Assembly (NCBI RefSeq): GCF_033115175.1
Contig: NC_084837.1
Coordinates: forward strand, 30,210,266 to 30,274,265
Direction: 5' to 3'
DNA: 64,000 nt
DNA from: Lepus europaeus
Lineage: Eukaryota; Chordata; Mammalia; Lagomorpha; Leporidae
The notes beneath the pieces were generated by a model, which saw only the letters and a program-made list of their open reading frames with translations, searched no databases and had not been told where the DNA came from. Below are positions 48,201-62,100 of the stretch, one piece after another; positions within the stretch are counted from its first letter, which is position 1; each line of letters begins with the position of its first letter. Made by a program: the position numbers and the translations under genes.

Positions 48201-51200
48201 TCGCCTCGTTCCTGTTAAGTTGAAAAAAAAAAGTGAAGTTAAACAAAAATCTCTTAAGGCAAATACACAATTCACAATACCAATTCCAAATTATACTTAT
48301 TTATGCCTACTCAATCCTGCTAAACCAATAATCCTCTTTTTCTTTTTTTTAAGATTTATTTTATTTACTTGAAAGACAGTGTTACAGAGAGAGGTAGAGA
48401 TAGAGAGAGAGGTCTTCCAACCGCTAGTCCACTCTCCAGTTGGCCACAACGGCTGGAGCTGCACCGATCCAAAGCCAGGAGCTTCTTCCAGGTCTCCCAC
48501 GTGGGTACAGGGACCCAAGGACTTGGGCCATCTTCCACTGCTTTCCCAGGCCATAACAGAGAGCTAGATTAAAAGAAGAGCAGCCAGGACTAGAGCTGGC
48601 GCCCATATGGGATGCCAGTGCCTCAGGCCAGGGCGTTAACCCACTGCGCCACAGGCCAGCCCCTTTAATCGTTTTTGTTTTTTGTTTTTGTTTTTTTTTA
48701 CATACAATACAAAATTTCAATGGAAGAGAGATAATAATAACCTCAAAAGACAAACAGATAATCCTCTTTCTTAAACTAGAAACCATTTTGTTTCTCACTT
48801 CCTTCTTGACACATCTCTTAAACTTCTTTCTCATCTCTGTGAAAGTATTCTGTCTGGGAGCTAACTTTCACAGATTTCAAAGATTCCATTCACAGAACAC
48901 AGCCAGATAGCTAGGCTCTCAGTCTTGGCTTCTTTTAGACTCTCTCCATGTTATTGCCTAAGATCTGGCATGAAACAGAGTCAGGTAACAGTGTTAGAAC
49001 AGCTATCTGAAGCTTGACTGGGGGGTGGGGGCAGTTCAAGACTGAAAAAGAATAATTTTTAGCTTTACTTTTATATGGGGGTCAGGAAAGGGAGCAGTTA
49101 GCATATAGATATGGTAAATGAACTCTTTTTGCCTTATATTATCACTCTAAAGGAAAATCATCACCGAAGTAGAAAGATAAATAGTATAAATCAGCAACTC
49201 TGGCTTGATACAGATGAGGGGGGAAAATATGAAAGGATACTGATTAGCAATCAGGAAACTTTTTATTTCTTGTATTCTCAAATACTGTGCAAGAAGCCTT
49301 TTAAAAATAGCTTCTCGGATACTCTGGTTTCTCTTCAGATGGTATAAATCTTTCACCTTTTATTAAAACAGCTTCTCAGGGCAGGCACTGTGGCATAGTA
49401 CTCTACAGGTCTGTGCTTCCAACTGTCTTGGAATAGGCATCAATGGTTCGGTGCACAGCAGGTAAAGTTGCCACCTGCAGTACCGGCATCCCATATGGGT
49501 GCCAGTTTCTGTCCCATCTGCTCCACTTCTGATCCAGATCGCTGCTATGGCCTAGGAAAGCAGTAGAAGATGGCTCAAGTCCTTCAGACCCCGCACTGGT
49601 GTGCGTAAGTGGAAGAAGGTCCAGGCTCCTGGCTTCAGATCGGCCCAACACTGGCGGTTGTGACCATTTGGGGTTTGAACCAGAAGATGGAAGACTTCTC
49701 TCTCTCTCTCTGCTTCTCTATAACTCTGTCTTTCAAATAAATAAATAAATCTTAAAAAAAAAAAAAATTGGCTTCTCTTGGGGCTGGCATTGTGGCACAA
49801 CAGGTTAAGCTGCCGTCTTCAGTGCCAGCCTCCAATCCGTGCACCAGTTCAAATCCTGGCTGCTCCACTTAAGATTCAGCTCCCTGCTAATGGCCTAGGA
49901 AAGCAATGAAAGATGGCCCAACTGCTTGGATCCCTACCCCGACATAAGAGATCAAGATGATTCTCCTGGCTCCTGACTTCAGCCTGGCCCAATCACAGCT
50001 GTTGCAGCCATTTGGGGAATGAACAAGCGGATGGAAGATCTCTGTTTCTCCCTTTCTAACTCTATTTTCTTTTTTTTTTTTTTTTTTGACAGGCAGAGTG
50101 GATAGTGAGAGAGAGAAAGGTCTTCCTTTTTGCCACTGGTTCACCCTCCAATGGCCGCTGCGGCTGGCGCATCTCACTGATCTGAAGCCAGGAGCCAGGT
50201 GCTTCTGCTGGTCTCCCATGCGGGTGCAGGGCCCAAGGACTTGGGCCATCCTCCACTGCCTTCCCGGGCCATAGCAGAGAGCTGGCCTGGAAGAGGGGCA
50301 ACCGGGATAGAATCTGGAGCCCCAACCGGGACTAGAACCCGGTGTGCTGGCGCCGCAAGGCAAAGGATTAGCCTATTAAGCCAAGCGCCGGCCCTAACTC
50401 TATTTTCAAATAAGTAAATATTTTTTTTAAAAAAAGCTTCTTTTCTCTGAATATCTTCACATCTGTAAATATGGGGTTTGGAGGCCGGCTGTGTGCTGTA
50501 GTGGGCTAAAGCCTCTACCTGCAGTGCTGGCGTCCTATGTGGGCACTGATTCAATTCCCAGCTGCTCCTCCTCTTCCAATCCAGCTTTCTGCTATGGCCT
50601 GGGAAAGCAGTAGAAGATGGCCCAGGTATTTCGGTGCTTGCACCCATGTGGGAGACCCGGAAGAAGCTCCTGGCTCCTGGCTTTGGATGGGTGCAGTTCC
50701 AGCCATTGTGGTCAACTGGGGAGTGAACCAGCGGATGGAAGACCTCTCTCTCTCCTTTTCCCTCTCTGTGTGTAACTCTTTCAAGTAAATAAATAATTTT
50801 TTTTAAAGTTAATTAGCATTTATTTTAAAAAGTACTAAAAGTAACTTATCCAGTCAAGTTTTGAAGCTATTATTAACTTAACAAATTCAAAAGATACACT
50901 ATGTTTTCATTTTAACCACATATTTGGCAAAATCCTGTAAAGACACAATTATATTCCTCTTAAGTGGATTTGTATTAGGTTTTTGGGGCATAAAGAAGAA
51001 CTGATTGATGTCTGAGTTAAGGGGAAGAATATTAACAAATCTGAATACATGCAAAGCAGGTAAAGAGGAGTGTATGGACTCTGAAACTTCAGTATGAAAA
51101 CAGACTAATAGTAAGATAAATTTGAAAGTACAGTTTTCAGATATACAATTATAAAGAACTGCTACACACATAGCCAAGGATAAAAATTATTCTTTTTTTT

Positions 51201-54200
51201 TTTTCAAAACTTTTAGCTAACTAGCATATGGATCACTTCAAACAATTATCACTTCTTTGTGTTAAAAACAAACAAAATTCCTTCTTCTAGATACTTTGAT
51301 ATATACAATACAGTAGGCCCCCTCTTATCTGTGGATTCAACCAACTTCAAATCAAAAACATTCAGTAAAAACATTACAACTGTACTGAATCTGTACAAAT
51401 TTTTTCTTATCATTATTCCCTAAACAATGGGATAAAACAAATGTTTACAAAGCACTTATACTGTATTAGGTATTAAAAATAATCTGTGGATAGGTTATAT
51501 GCAAATACTACACCATTTCAAATAAGGGACTTGAACATTTGCAGATTTTAGTATCCATAGAGGGTCCTAGAACTAATCTTCCACAATATCTAAGGGATAA
51601 CTGCTGATTAATATTATCTATAGTCACCCTACTATATAATAGAACACCAGAATTTATTCCTAAGTAACTGTATACCCACTGACCAACCTCAGACCATTCT
51701 TTCCTGTCCGTTAGCCTTTTCAGGCTCTGCTAACCACTACTCTACTCTTGGTACTTCCATCAGATCAACTTTCTAAGATTCCACATATGCATAAGATCAA
51801 GTGACATTTGTCTTTCTGTGGGAAACTATACTTTTTATCTAGAAGACAAAACTAAATCAATAGGGAAAAGGTACAAAGAAACAGATTTTTTTAAACAGAT
51901 TTTTAAACATAAGCAGGAATCTTCTGCTATATAGGAATGTTTGACACATCAAGGAATACAATTTTAACAAAAATAAACATAACAAGTTTAGACTGGATAT
52001 GTGTTTATCAAGAATGCTGCCAGAGCATTACCACCTTGATAGGTAATTGAACCAGATGACCCTCAAGGTTTCTTCCAAATAACTATGAGCTGCTTTTTGT
52101 TTTATCCTTTAAAAGTTTTCCTTGAAGATTAAGTTAAACAAACTTTTTTGTTTTTAATTTTTATACTGTAAATATTTCAAGATTTTTTTTTTTAAGATTT
52201 ATTTTATTTATTTAGAAGACAGAGTTACAGAGAGAGGTAAAGACATAGAGAGAGGTCTTCCATCCACTGGCTCACTCCCCAGATGGCTGCAATGGCAGGA
52301 GCTGCGCTGATCCCAAGCCAGGAGCCAAGAGCTTCTTTTCTGGGTCTCCCATGTGGGGGCAGGGGCCCAGGCACTTGGGCCACATTCTACTGCTATCCCA
52401 GGCCATAGCAGAGAGCTGGATCAGAAGAGGAGCAGCCAGGACTAGAACTGGAGCCCATATGGGATGCTGGCGCTTCAGGCCAGGGCTCTAATCTACTGCA
52501 CCACAGCGCCGGCCCCTCAATATACTTTCCTGTTGTCAACAAAGTCACTGCAGTTCTTAAGCTATGAACACTCCCATTACTCACCATGCTCCTGGCATGA
52601 AAGTACTTTTTCCTTATTTAGTATCAACATCACCAATAACTATGTCTAACTTTGCCACTATCTGGTTTAAAGGTAAGAATGCATGTGTGTGTGTATTTTT
52701 TCCCCTTCTTTGTGAAAAGAGAAAGGGGCTTTTTCCCCTTATCTTTCTTATTGCATTTCTAGGGACACATAAATGTTTGTAAATCATTCCTTTTTTGCTT
52801 TCTAACCAGAAATGTTTTTTCTAAAGGATTTAGCAACTGTATCTTTGAAATGTAAACATCAAGGAAGATAGTGTTTCTAAATCCCCAGCATTAAGGGAAA
52901 TTAGCCTAGATCCTTTTCTCAAGAGCTGTCAGTATCTGTTTATATAGAAATGAGAAGTTTTACCATTCCCTTGGATAATGGCAACTAGCTAACAAAAATG
53001 GCAATCTCAAGGATACGTAAATTTAAATGGATGATGAAAGAACGTAAAACAGAATTACTGTTATTCTGGCCGGCGCCGTGGCTTAACAGGCTAATCCTCC
53101 ACCTTGCGGTGCCAGCACACCGGGTTCTAGTCCCGGTTGGGGCGCCGGATTCTATCCCGGTTGCCCCTCTTCCAGGCCAGCTCTCTGCTATGGCCCGGGA
53201 AGGCAGTGGAGGATGGCCCAAGTCCTTGGGCCCTGCACCCGCATGGGAGACCAGGAGAAGCGCCTGACTCCTGGCTTCGGATCAGCGAGATGCACCGGCC
53301 GCAGCGGCCATTGGAGGGTGAACCAACGGCAAAAGGAAGACCTTTCTCTCTGTCTCTCTCTCTCTCACTATCCACTCTGCCTTATAAAAAAAAAAAAAGA
53401 ATTACTGTTATTCTAAAGAACAAATATGTAAAGGGATGTAACCACTTGCATATATATGTAATCAACTATTTCTGTCTTTGTATTAGTAAATTATCAACAA
53501 TGCATAATGCTATTTGGCTTAATGCTTACTCAATAATGAAATTGCTTTCTTTCTTTTCTGTGCTTTGTGGACAGGGTTCTTGGGTCTTTAATTGTCATTA
53601 ACACTGAGTTTCAACCATAGTGCTGCCCTGCCAGTATCTTTTCACTTTATCACAAAAACAATTTCCTGTCCTTTACAAATAGAGTGTCCATAACATCCTA
53701 GAATGTACATTAAGTTTTTCAAAGAAGAAATATAATATTAAAATATGACCTGCAGACTAAGAACAAGAGAACAAAAAATGTGTCAAATGCAAAGTATTTT
53801 ACATACCATCCCTATTGGAAAAGATAGATGACTTTCGCTGCATGCTCCGAGAAGGCCTCTCTGGTTCATAGAGATCATGTTTGATAAACATTTTGTGTAA
53901 TTCTGGGTTGATTCCTTCAGGAACCATTCTTGGACTTCCTTGGTAAAAACGAAGAACCTGCCTATTACCTGAAATAGCTTTGTAAATACTTCTTTTGTTG
54001 GACTGACTCTGATTATAAGTCTGCAAAAACAAATACAAAACATCATTTAGCCATAATAAGCAGTTATTACATTAGTTTTAGTTTATTGGAGATATAAAAT
54101 TAAACCTTGATCCACTTAAATATCAATAGAAAAGAATTTTTTGTCATGAATTTTAAAACATATCACTAAACTACAAAGATTAATCTTTGATGAAAATCAT

Positions 54201-56072
54201 TTCAGAATCTATTACTATAAAAGCCTAAGTTGGTGACTACACTAAATCTTTGGGAATATCTAGGTTCAAGTCCATCTCTGCTTCCAATTCCAGCTTCCTG
54301 CTAATGTGTACCCTGGGAGGCATCATGTTACGGCTCAAATGGTTGAGAAACTCAGATTGAGTTTCCAGTTCCTGGCTTTGGCCTGGCCCAGCTCTGGCTC
54401 TTGTGGGCATGTGGAGAATGAACCACAGATCTCTCTTTCTCTCTTTTTCCAAATACATAAAAAAAAATCTTAGATAAAGAACCTAATACATGGGGGATAT
54501 AAACTATAAGTTACTTGGATTTTAAATACTACAATATTGATATTTTTCTTTGGGCTATATTTCTCAAACCTCGAGTATCAAATCATATTTCTGCAAGTCT
54601 ACTTACACGTTCTTCTCGACCTTCAGCAAGGATAACAACAATCCTGCCTTGACGTTTGCGGCCAGTTCTACCCATTCGTTGTACAAGACGAATTGGGCTC
54701 TTCTGGGCATCAAAACATATTATGAGATCAACTTCTCCTATATCCAGACCTTCTTCACCAACACAGGTAGAAACCAGTGTGTTGTAACCACCATCACGAA
54801 ACTGTTTGACTACCTAAAATAAATAATTTTAAAATAACTATATACACATGTAAGAGAATTGTAAATCAAAGCATATTTCTTTCCACTCACACCAAAATGG
54901 TGAAATCAGATTAAAAATCAGCATCAAGAATACCATAGACTAGGAAAAAAGCCACAAATTGGACATAAACCAAAAGAGATTATGGTAAAATGTAAAGGGC
55001 AGTCCTAATTCCTCGGCTTAAATATTAGTTGTCATGTCAAAATAATTTGTCAACAATTTAATAGCTCCTCGGTGAATAAAAAAACCTCAGATTCTAATTT
55101 TAGCAACACTGAAAGGGCTTAGGGAAGGCAAATGGCCTGCAGCAATTACTCCTATTTATTGCATCTTAACAGTATACAGTTAGTTATATCTTAAGAAATA
55201 ATGTTTTATTAAACCTAGAATTCATCATCTTACTTTTAATGCTACCATCTCAGGTTTTCTCTTTGATCAGTTTAATGAAACCACAATAGCATGAGAATGA
55301 GTTAATGAAAAAGTCAACAAAACATTTTGAAAAATTTCCTTAAACCTTATAAACATAGTTATAAACTGTCACAGTTTTCCCTATCAACATCAATATTGCA
55401 GGTTTGTGTATGGTAGAGTATTGATGACAGTAATTAAATGACATAATGCAACAGCAAAAGCTGAATCAAGGACAGACATTTGGAGAGTAACTAGTAGATG
55501 AGGTCTCTTTCTCTTTCTTTCTCTCTCTCTCTACCCCTTCCAAATAAAATGAAAAACAAATACACTGTTTATTACTGACCAACAACAAGGAAGTACAGAA
55601 ATTTAGAGTAAAGGCTTAGTAACTTGGCAGAGTAATTTTGTGTTTGTGGACTCTAATAAAAATTTTTGACTTGAACTTTGGTATTCATTCATTTTATTTT
55701 TCTTCGAATTCATTTCATTGTATTGTTCAAAAGTCTATCTGTGGGCTGGCGCTGCGGCTCAGTAGGCTAATTCTCTGCCTGTGGCACCGGCACACTGGGT
55801 TCTAGTCCCGGTCGGGATGCCAGATTCTGTCCTGGTTGCCCCTCTTCCAGGCCAGCTCTCTGCTGTGGCCTGGGAGTGCAGTGGAGGATGGCCCAAGTCC
55901 TTGGGCCCTGCACCCACATGGGAAACCAGGAGAAGCACCTGGCTCCTGGCTTCGGATCAGTGCGTTGTGCTGGCTGCAGCACACCGGCCACAGCAGCCAT
56001 TGGAGGGTGAACCAATGGCAGAGGAAGACCTTTTTCTCTATCTCTCTCTCTCTCACTGTCCACTCTGTCAAA

Positions 56073-56111
<39 letters not shown>

Positions 56112-59100
56112 GAAGGAAGGAAGGAAGGAAGGAAGGAAGGAAGGAAGGAAGGAAGGAAGGAAGGAAGGAAGGAAGGAAGGAAGGAAGGAAGGAAGGAAGG
56201 AAGAAAAAAAGAAAAGTCTATCTGTGATGCGGTGGGAGGAAATAAATTGGTCCTCCATCAATTTTGACAAGCCTTAATCTAGTAAACTTGTCAAAGTCAA
56301 TCCATTCAGGGGCAAGCGCTGGGTATTGTGGTTAAGACACAGCTTCGGTTACCCATATTCTGTATCAGAGTTCAAGTTCTAGGTCTGCTCCCAGTTCAAG
56401 CTTCCTGCTAACACTTACCCTGGTAGGCAGCAAGTGATGGCTTGAGTACTTTGAGTCTTGCTACCCATTTGAGACCCAGATTGCATTACCAACTCCTGGC
56501 TTCAGCATGGCCCATCCTCAGCTGTTGCAGGCATTTGGGGAGTGAACCAGTGGGTAGGAGATAAACTTATTGATCAATCTATCTATTTCTATCTCTCTCC
56601 AAAAAAAAAAAAAAAAAGTAATCTATTCAAAGCCAACTTCCTGATACTCTCCAAAGTCAGCTTTCCTTGCAATCTTACCGATCTTTTTATTTATTAGCAG
56701 CTCCTTTCATTTGTCCAGGCTAAAAACCTTGGAGTCATCCTTGGAGACAGACTCCACATTCCTTTATTTCACATCCCATTCAAATCTATCAATAAATCCT
56801 CTCAGTTTGATCTTAAAATATACCCAAAACTCAACTACTTCTCACAAAGTTCCCTTCAGGGTCCTAAAGGATCTGGCTCCCCATTTTTTAATTTAACCTC
56901 CTACTTGTAAAGAAATGGATAATTTCATTACAACTAATTTGCCTGAAGGCTTATTTCAGAACAAAATTGCTGTCATGAAAGGAATTATGTATACAATTAA
57001 TAAAAAAAGGTTGTTCCTTTGGCATACATAAAAGTATTATTGATATAAACAAGTAAAAGTGAAGTCAATAAAACCAATAAGGTTTCTTGCAGTGCCTGAC
57101 AAGTTCAGGCAATAAAGACTTTAGGTAATCTTGAAATTGCCAGAGACCATGCTGGGTACTGTGGATATTTCAAATAATGACTGTCAAGGTCATTTTTCAT
57201 TCATATCTAAATGTTAAAGTAGTAATAGTCACCTACTAGATCCCTTAGTCCATAACCTGACTTGAGAGGGGAAAAAATGTTATTTCCTGACTCAGAAAGA
57301 CTATCCCCACCACATCCAGTCACCTTCAGCAGATTGCTCTGCATGTAGTGAGGACTGCTATAAAGGTGCTTAAAGAATGGAATTCTTCATCTACTAATGT
57401 CAACAGTCAAGCAAGGGTCTGTCGAAATGAATTGGGCATTAAAGATATACCTCACTGCCAGTGACTATTCAAGTGTAGACCCAAATAGCTAATTTGCAAA
57501 AATCTGTATAGAATTTATAAAAATCAATAGTCTAAACTCCCCCTAAAAACATCATAGCTCTTAAAAAACTTAGGATATCTTCTCTTATTCATAGCAGGAG
57601 GCTTTCTTTAATAACACCAAGGTTTCTTCTGAGTATACTTTAAAATTATGCTTTTTAAAGAACAGAAAAAAAATAACTTCATTATTTATTTAGAATAAAT
57701 TAAAGTGATGAATAGCAAACACTGACAGTTCTGCAATAAGATCTTATTTAAGGTTTACAATGGACTTATGAAATACATTCATAGATTAGAAAAATTGAGG
57801 GACAGGAAGTAAAAGAAAGTTGAAAGGTAGAGACAGTAATCCAATCTAGACAGACTGATTCCAGAGCCTTTCTGCTTAATCCTTACATTTTACATTACCT
57901 AAAAAAAAAGTTTCAAAACCACAGAAAACATTTTTGTACTCTTTCAAAATAGGACTGTCTTTTAATTGAATAATCACTATAAAATTATCTTTAAAGGGGC
58001 CAGCGCTGTGGCGCAGCAGGTTAACACTCTGGCCTGAAGCGCCAGCATCCCATATGGGCGCTGGTTCTAGTCTCGGCTGCTCTTCTTCCCATCTAGCTCT
58101 CTGCTATGGCCTGGAATGGCAGTGGAGGTTGACCCAATTCTTGGGCCTCTGCACCCATGTGGGAGACCTGGAAGAAGCTCCTGGCTCCTGGCTTTGGATC
58201 GGTGTAGCTCTGGCCGTTGCGGCAATCTGGGGAGTGAACCAGCGATGTAAGACCTCTCTCTCTCTGTCTCTACCTCTCTCTGTAACTCTGTCTTTCAAAT
58301 AAATTATAAAAAATCTTTAAAAAAAATGAATAAGCAAAAATAATTATCTTTAAGAAGCCATTTTTTAAGTAGCTAGCAAGCTAAGAAAAAAAGGCATAAG
58401 CACAAAACTAATCAATGTTCTGGTTTTTTTTTTTTGTTTGTTTGTTTTTGCTTTTAAATTTCATCACCACCCAAAAGAATTACCTCCAGTTGCTCCTTCT
58501 GGGTAAAGCCCTTCACACTTTTCCCCGAGGCATGACCAATAAATGTCATTACTCTAATAATTGGATGATGCTGTGAAAGCATTTCTGCAATTTCTTGAAC
58601 ACTGTCTCGAAACGAGGAGAAGATCATAACTCTGGTCTCATCACACTTCTTTTCAGAGGCATTTTGAGCTATATAACAAAAAAGTTTTAATTATAACTTT
58701 TTAAAAAGCATTTAGACAAGAACTAATTCAAAAGACAAGCCTGAAGTTATGCACAATTTCTCTTTCAAAGATAATCTGAGAGTTTTTAACATAGTTTTCT
58801 ACTGTTTTCATAACTCATCATTGTGGTTCCCTATATCTCATTAGCTGTCATAAAATAAAATCCTAGACAAATCAAATAAGAATTACTCAAGTCATTTTTG
58901 ACCAGTACATCAATTAAGGAATTAATGCCTATTCTAAGACAGTTGGAAGCACAGACCTGTAGAGCTCCTAAAAATTTCACAAATCTTCCCTTTCCTTTCT
59001 GCTCATTGAAAGTACTATCTTAATCTACATCATGCATTTTGTCCCCAAATATTATTTTCAAATTGTCTGAAGATAATTACAGCATCCCTCTGCTTAGGAA

Positions 59101-62100
59101 GCAGCAAAATTCACTAAGAACATGATATTTGTGGCTGAGCCACTTACCCTCTGGATGGTAGGTGACCATGGTAGTTACTTAATCTCTTTTAAGCTTTAGT
59201 TTCTTCTGATATAAACTTGATTCAAAGATTAAATGAAATAGTAAATATGAAATACATAGCTTTGCATATAGTAAGTGGTTAATAATTGCAGGTTATATGG
59301 GGCTTTGATTGTTATTTGCTTACTTTTGTTTTTAAGCTTCATTGGGTCTTTAATAATTCTTTTCTCTTCCTATGATTTATATTACGTTTCTATTATAGTA
59401 GTGTGCCAGGGAGTACACTAAGCATTTTTTTAATATTAAATCACTTAATCTTTACAAAAACCATAAGGATTAAATGGCTTGATACATATAAAGTTAATTC
59501 ACAATGCCTAAGTAAAAGATAGAACTTGAAGCAGCTGCTGCAAGTAAAATTATTCTAAATGAACCTCTTTCAATTATCACAACATTAAGCCTCTATGCCT
59601 AACTCCTCATGAATCGCTGCTTTCACTGTATCGCCCATCTTCCACTCACTGCAGTCTGCCTTTCTCTACCAAAGTCATCAATTAACTCCCACAGTGCCAA
59701 ATTAAACAGGCTCTTTTTAGTTTACCTCACTACACTTCTCTTGACACTTTACTTACCTCAAGCCCCTTGGTGGCTTTTCTTCTCTAAACTCTACATGTTG
59801 CTATCCTTCCGGACTCCATATGGACTCTCCTCTGTCTCTAAATTATCTTCCTAGTGTTCATATCCATTCCTGAAACTTTAACTATTATCTTTATGCTGAT
59901 GACTCCAAATTTATTCATTTATAAGTAAATATATAAAAATATCCTAGACCATTCTTCTATGATTCATTCACTTATCCAATATCTACAATATCATTTATCC
60001 AATATCTATTCACATTCACTTATCCAATGTCTCTACTCAAAAGCATAACAAACTTGTTCTTTCTTCTGTTTTAAAAAAAAGGGTAAATAAAATAATTATA
60101 TATATTTATGGTCTAAAACATGACAGTTTGGTATGTGCATACATTGAAGAGTGGTTAAGCCAAGCTAATTAACATATGTATACCTCACAACTTATTCTAT
60201 ATTGTTATTAATCTTCGTTTTGCTCACATGGTTATTTGCAAACATATACACATATACATCTATATACACAACCATATGGTCTTTATTTTTTGCCTCAAAC
60301 TCTGTCTAATACTTTAACAAACATTGTTGACTCCATCTTCAACATATATCTAGAATTTAGCCATTTCTCAGCACCTCTACTACTGATTTGGTGTTAGCCA
60401 CCATCATGCCATCATCCTAGACTATTATAATAGCCTTCTAATTGATCAGTGTCTACTCTCCATAAATTAACAAGGTAATCTATTATTTTTTATTTTTATT
60501 TCTTAAATATTTATTTATTTGAAAGTCAGAATAACAGAGAGAAAGGGAGAGACAGAGAAAGAAAGAGATCTTTCATCCACTGGTTCACTCCCCAAATGGC
60601 CACAATGGCCACAATGGCCAGGTCTGGGCCGGATCGAAGCCAGAAGCCAGGAGCTGCATCTGGGTCTCCCCTGTCGGTGCAGGGTCCCAAGCACTTGGAC
60701 CATTTTCCACTGCTTTCCGAGGCTTGTTAGCAAGGAGCTGGATCAGAAGTGGTGCAGCCAAGACTTGACCTGGTGCCAATATGGGACACCAGTGCTGCAG
60801 ACAGTGGCTTAACCCACTATCTGCTTAACCCACTACTATAACCCACTATATGCTGGCCCCCAAGGTGATCCTTGTAAATTATGTCAGATGATTTTACTCC
60901 ACTGCTCTAAATGCCTCTAAAATGACTTCACCCAGCATACACATTCATGTATTAAAAACCAAAGTCCTGGGGCTGGGGTTGTTGGGTGAAGCTGCCACCT
61001 GCAACACTGGCATCCCATATGGGCGCGGGGTTCACATTCCAGATGCTCCACTTCTGATCCAGCTCCCGGCTAATGGCTTGGGAAAAGCAGCAGGAGATAG
61101 TCCAAGTGTCTGGACCTCTGCCACCCACGTGGGAGAGCTAGATGAAGTTCCTGGCTCCCAGCTTCTACCTGGCCCAGCGCTTGCTGTTGCAGCCATCTGA
61201 GAAGTGAACCAGCAGATTGAAGATCCCTCTCTCTCTGTAACTCTGGTGAGTTTAAAAAAAAAAAAAATCTAAATCTTTAAAAAAAAAAAAAAGAAAAAAG
61301 TAAAAATCTTGGGGCAGGTGCTGTGGCATAGCAGGTAAAGCCACTGCCTGCAGTGCCGGCATCCCATGTGGGTGCCAGTTTGAGTCCCGGCTGCTCCACT
61401 TCCGATCCAGCTGTCTGCTATGGCCTAGGAAAGCAGTAGAAGATGGCCCAAATCCTTGGGCCCCTGCACCCGCACGGGAGACCCGGAAGAAGCTCCTGGC
61501 TCCTGGCTTTGGATCATCGCAGCTCCCACCGTTGTAGTCATCTGGGTAGTGAACTAGAGGATGGAAGACTTCTCTGTCTCTACCTCTCTCTGTAACTCTG
61601 TCTTTCAAATAAATAAAAAATAGGGGCCGGTGCAGTGGTGCAGTAGGTTAATCCTCCGCCTGCAGCGCCAGCATCCCATATGGGTGCTGGTTCTAGTCCT
61701 GGCTGCTCCTCTTCCAACCCAGTTCTCTGCTGTGGCCTGGGAGAGCAGTGGAAGGACCTTGGGCTCCTACACCCACGTGCGAGACTGGAGGAGGCATCCG
61801 GCTCCTGGCTTCAAATTGGTGTAGCTCCAGTCGTTGCAGCCATTTGAAGAGTGAACCAACAGACGGAAGACCTTTCTCTCCGTCTCTCTCTCACTGTCTG
61901 TAATTCCACCTCTCAAATAAATAAATAAAATCTTTTTTTTTTTTTAAATAAATCTTTAAAAAAAAAAGAAGATGGCCCATAGCGATTGGGTCCCTGTACC
62001 CACATGGGAGACCCGGGAGAAGCTCCTGGCTCCTTGCGTCAGATGAGCTCAGCTCCAGGCCTTGCAGCCCATTGGGGAGTTAACCAACTGATAGAAGCTC

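Noticed and set aside
55767..56270. 167-codon ORF with long Ser/Phe/Leu/Pro repeats and the opposite Glu/Arg/Lys repeat ORF
   Set aside because: It is the translation of the AAGG/AAAG microsatellite and the adjoining SINE.
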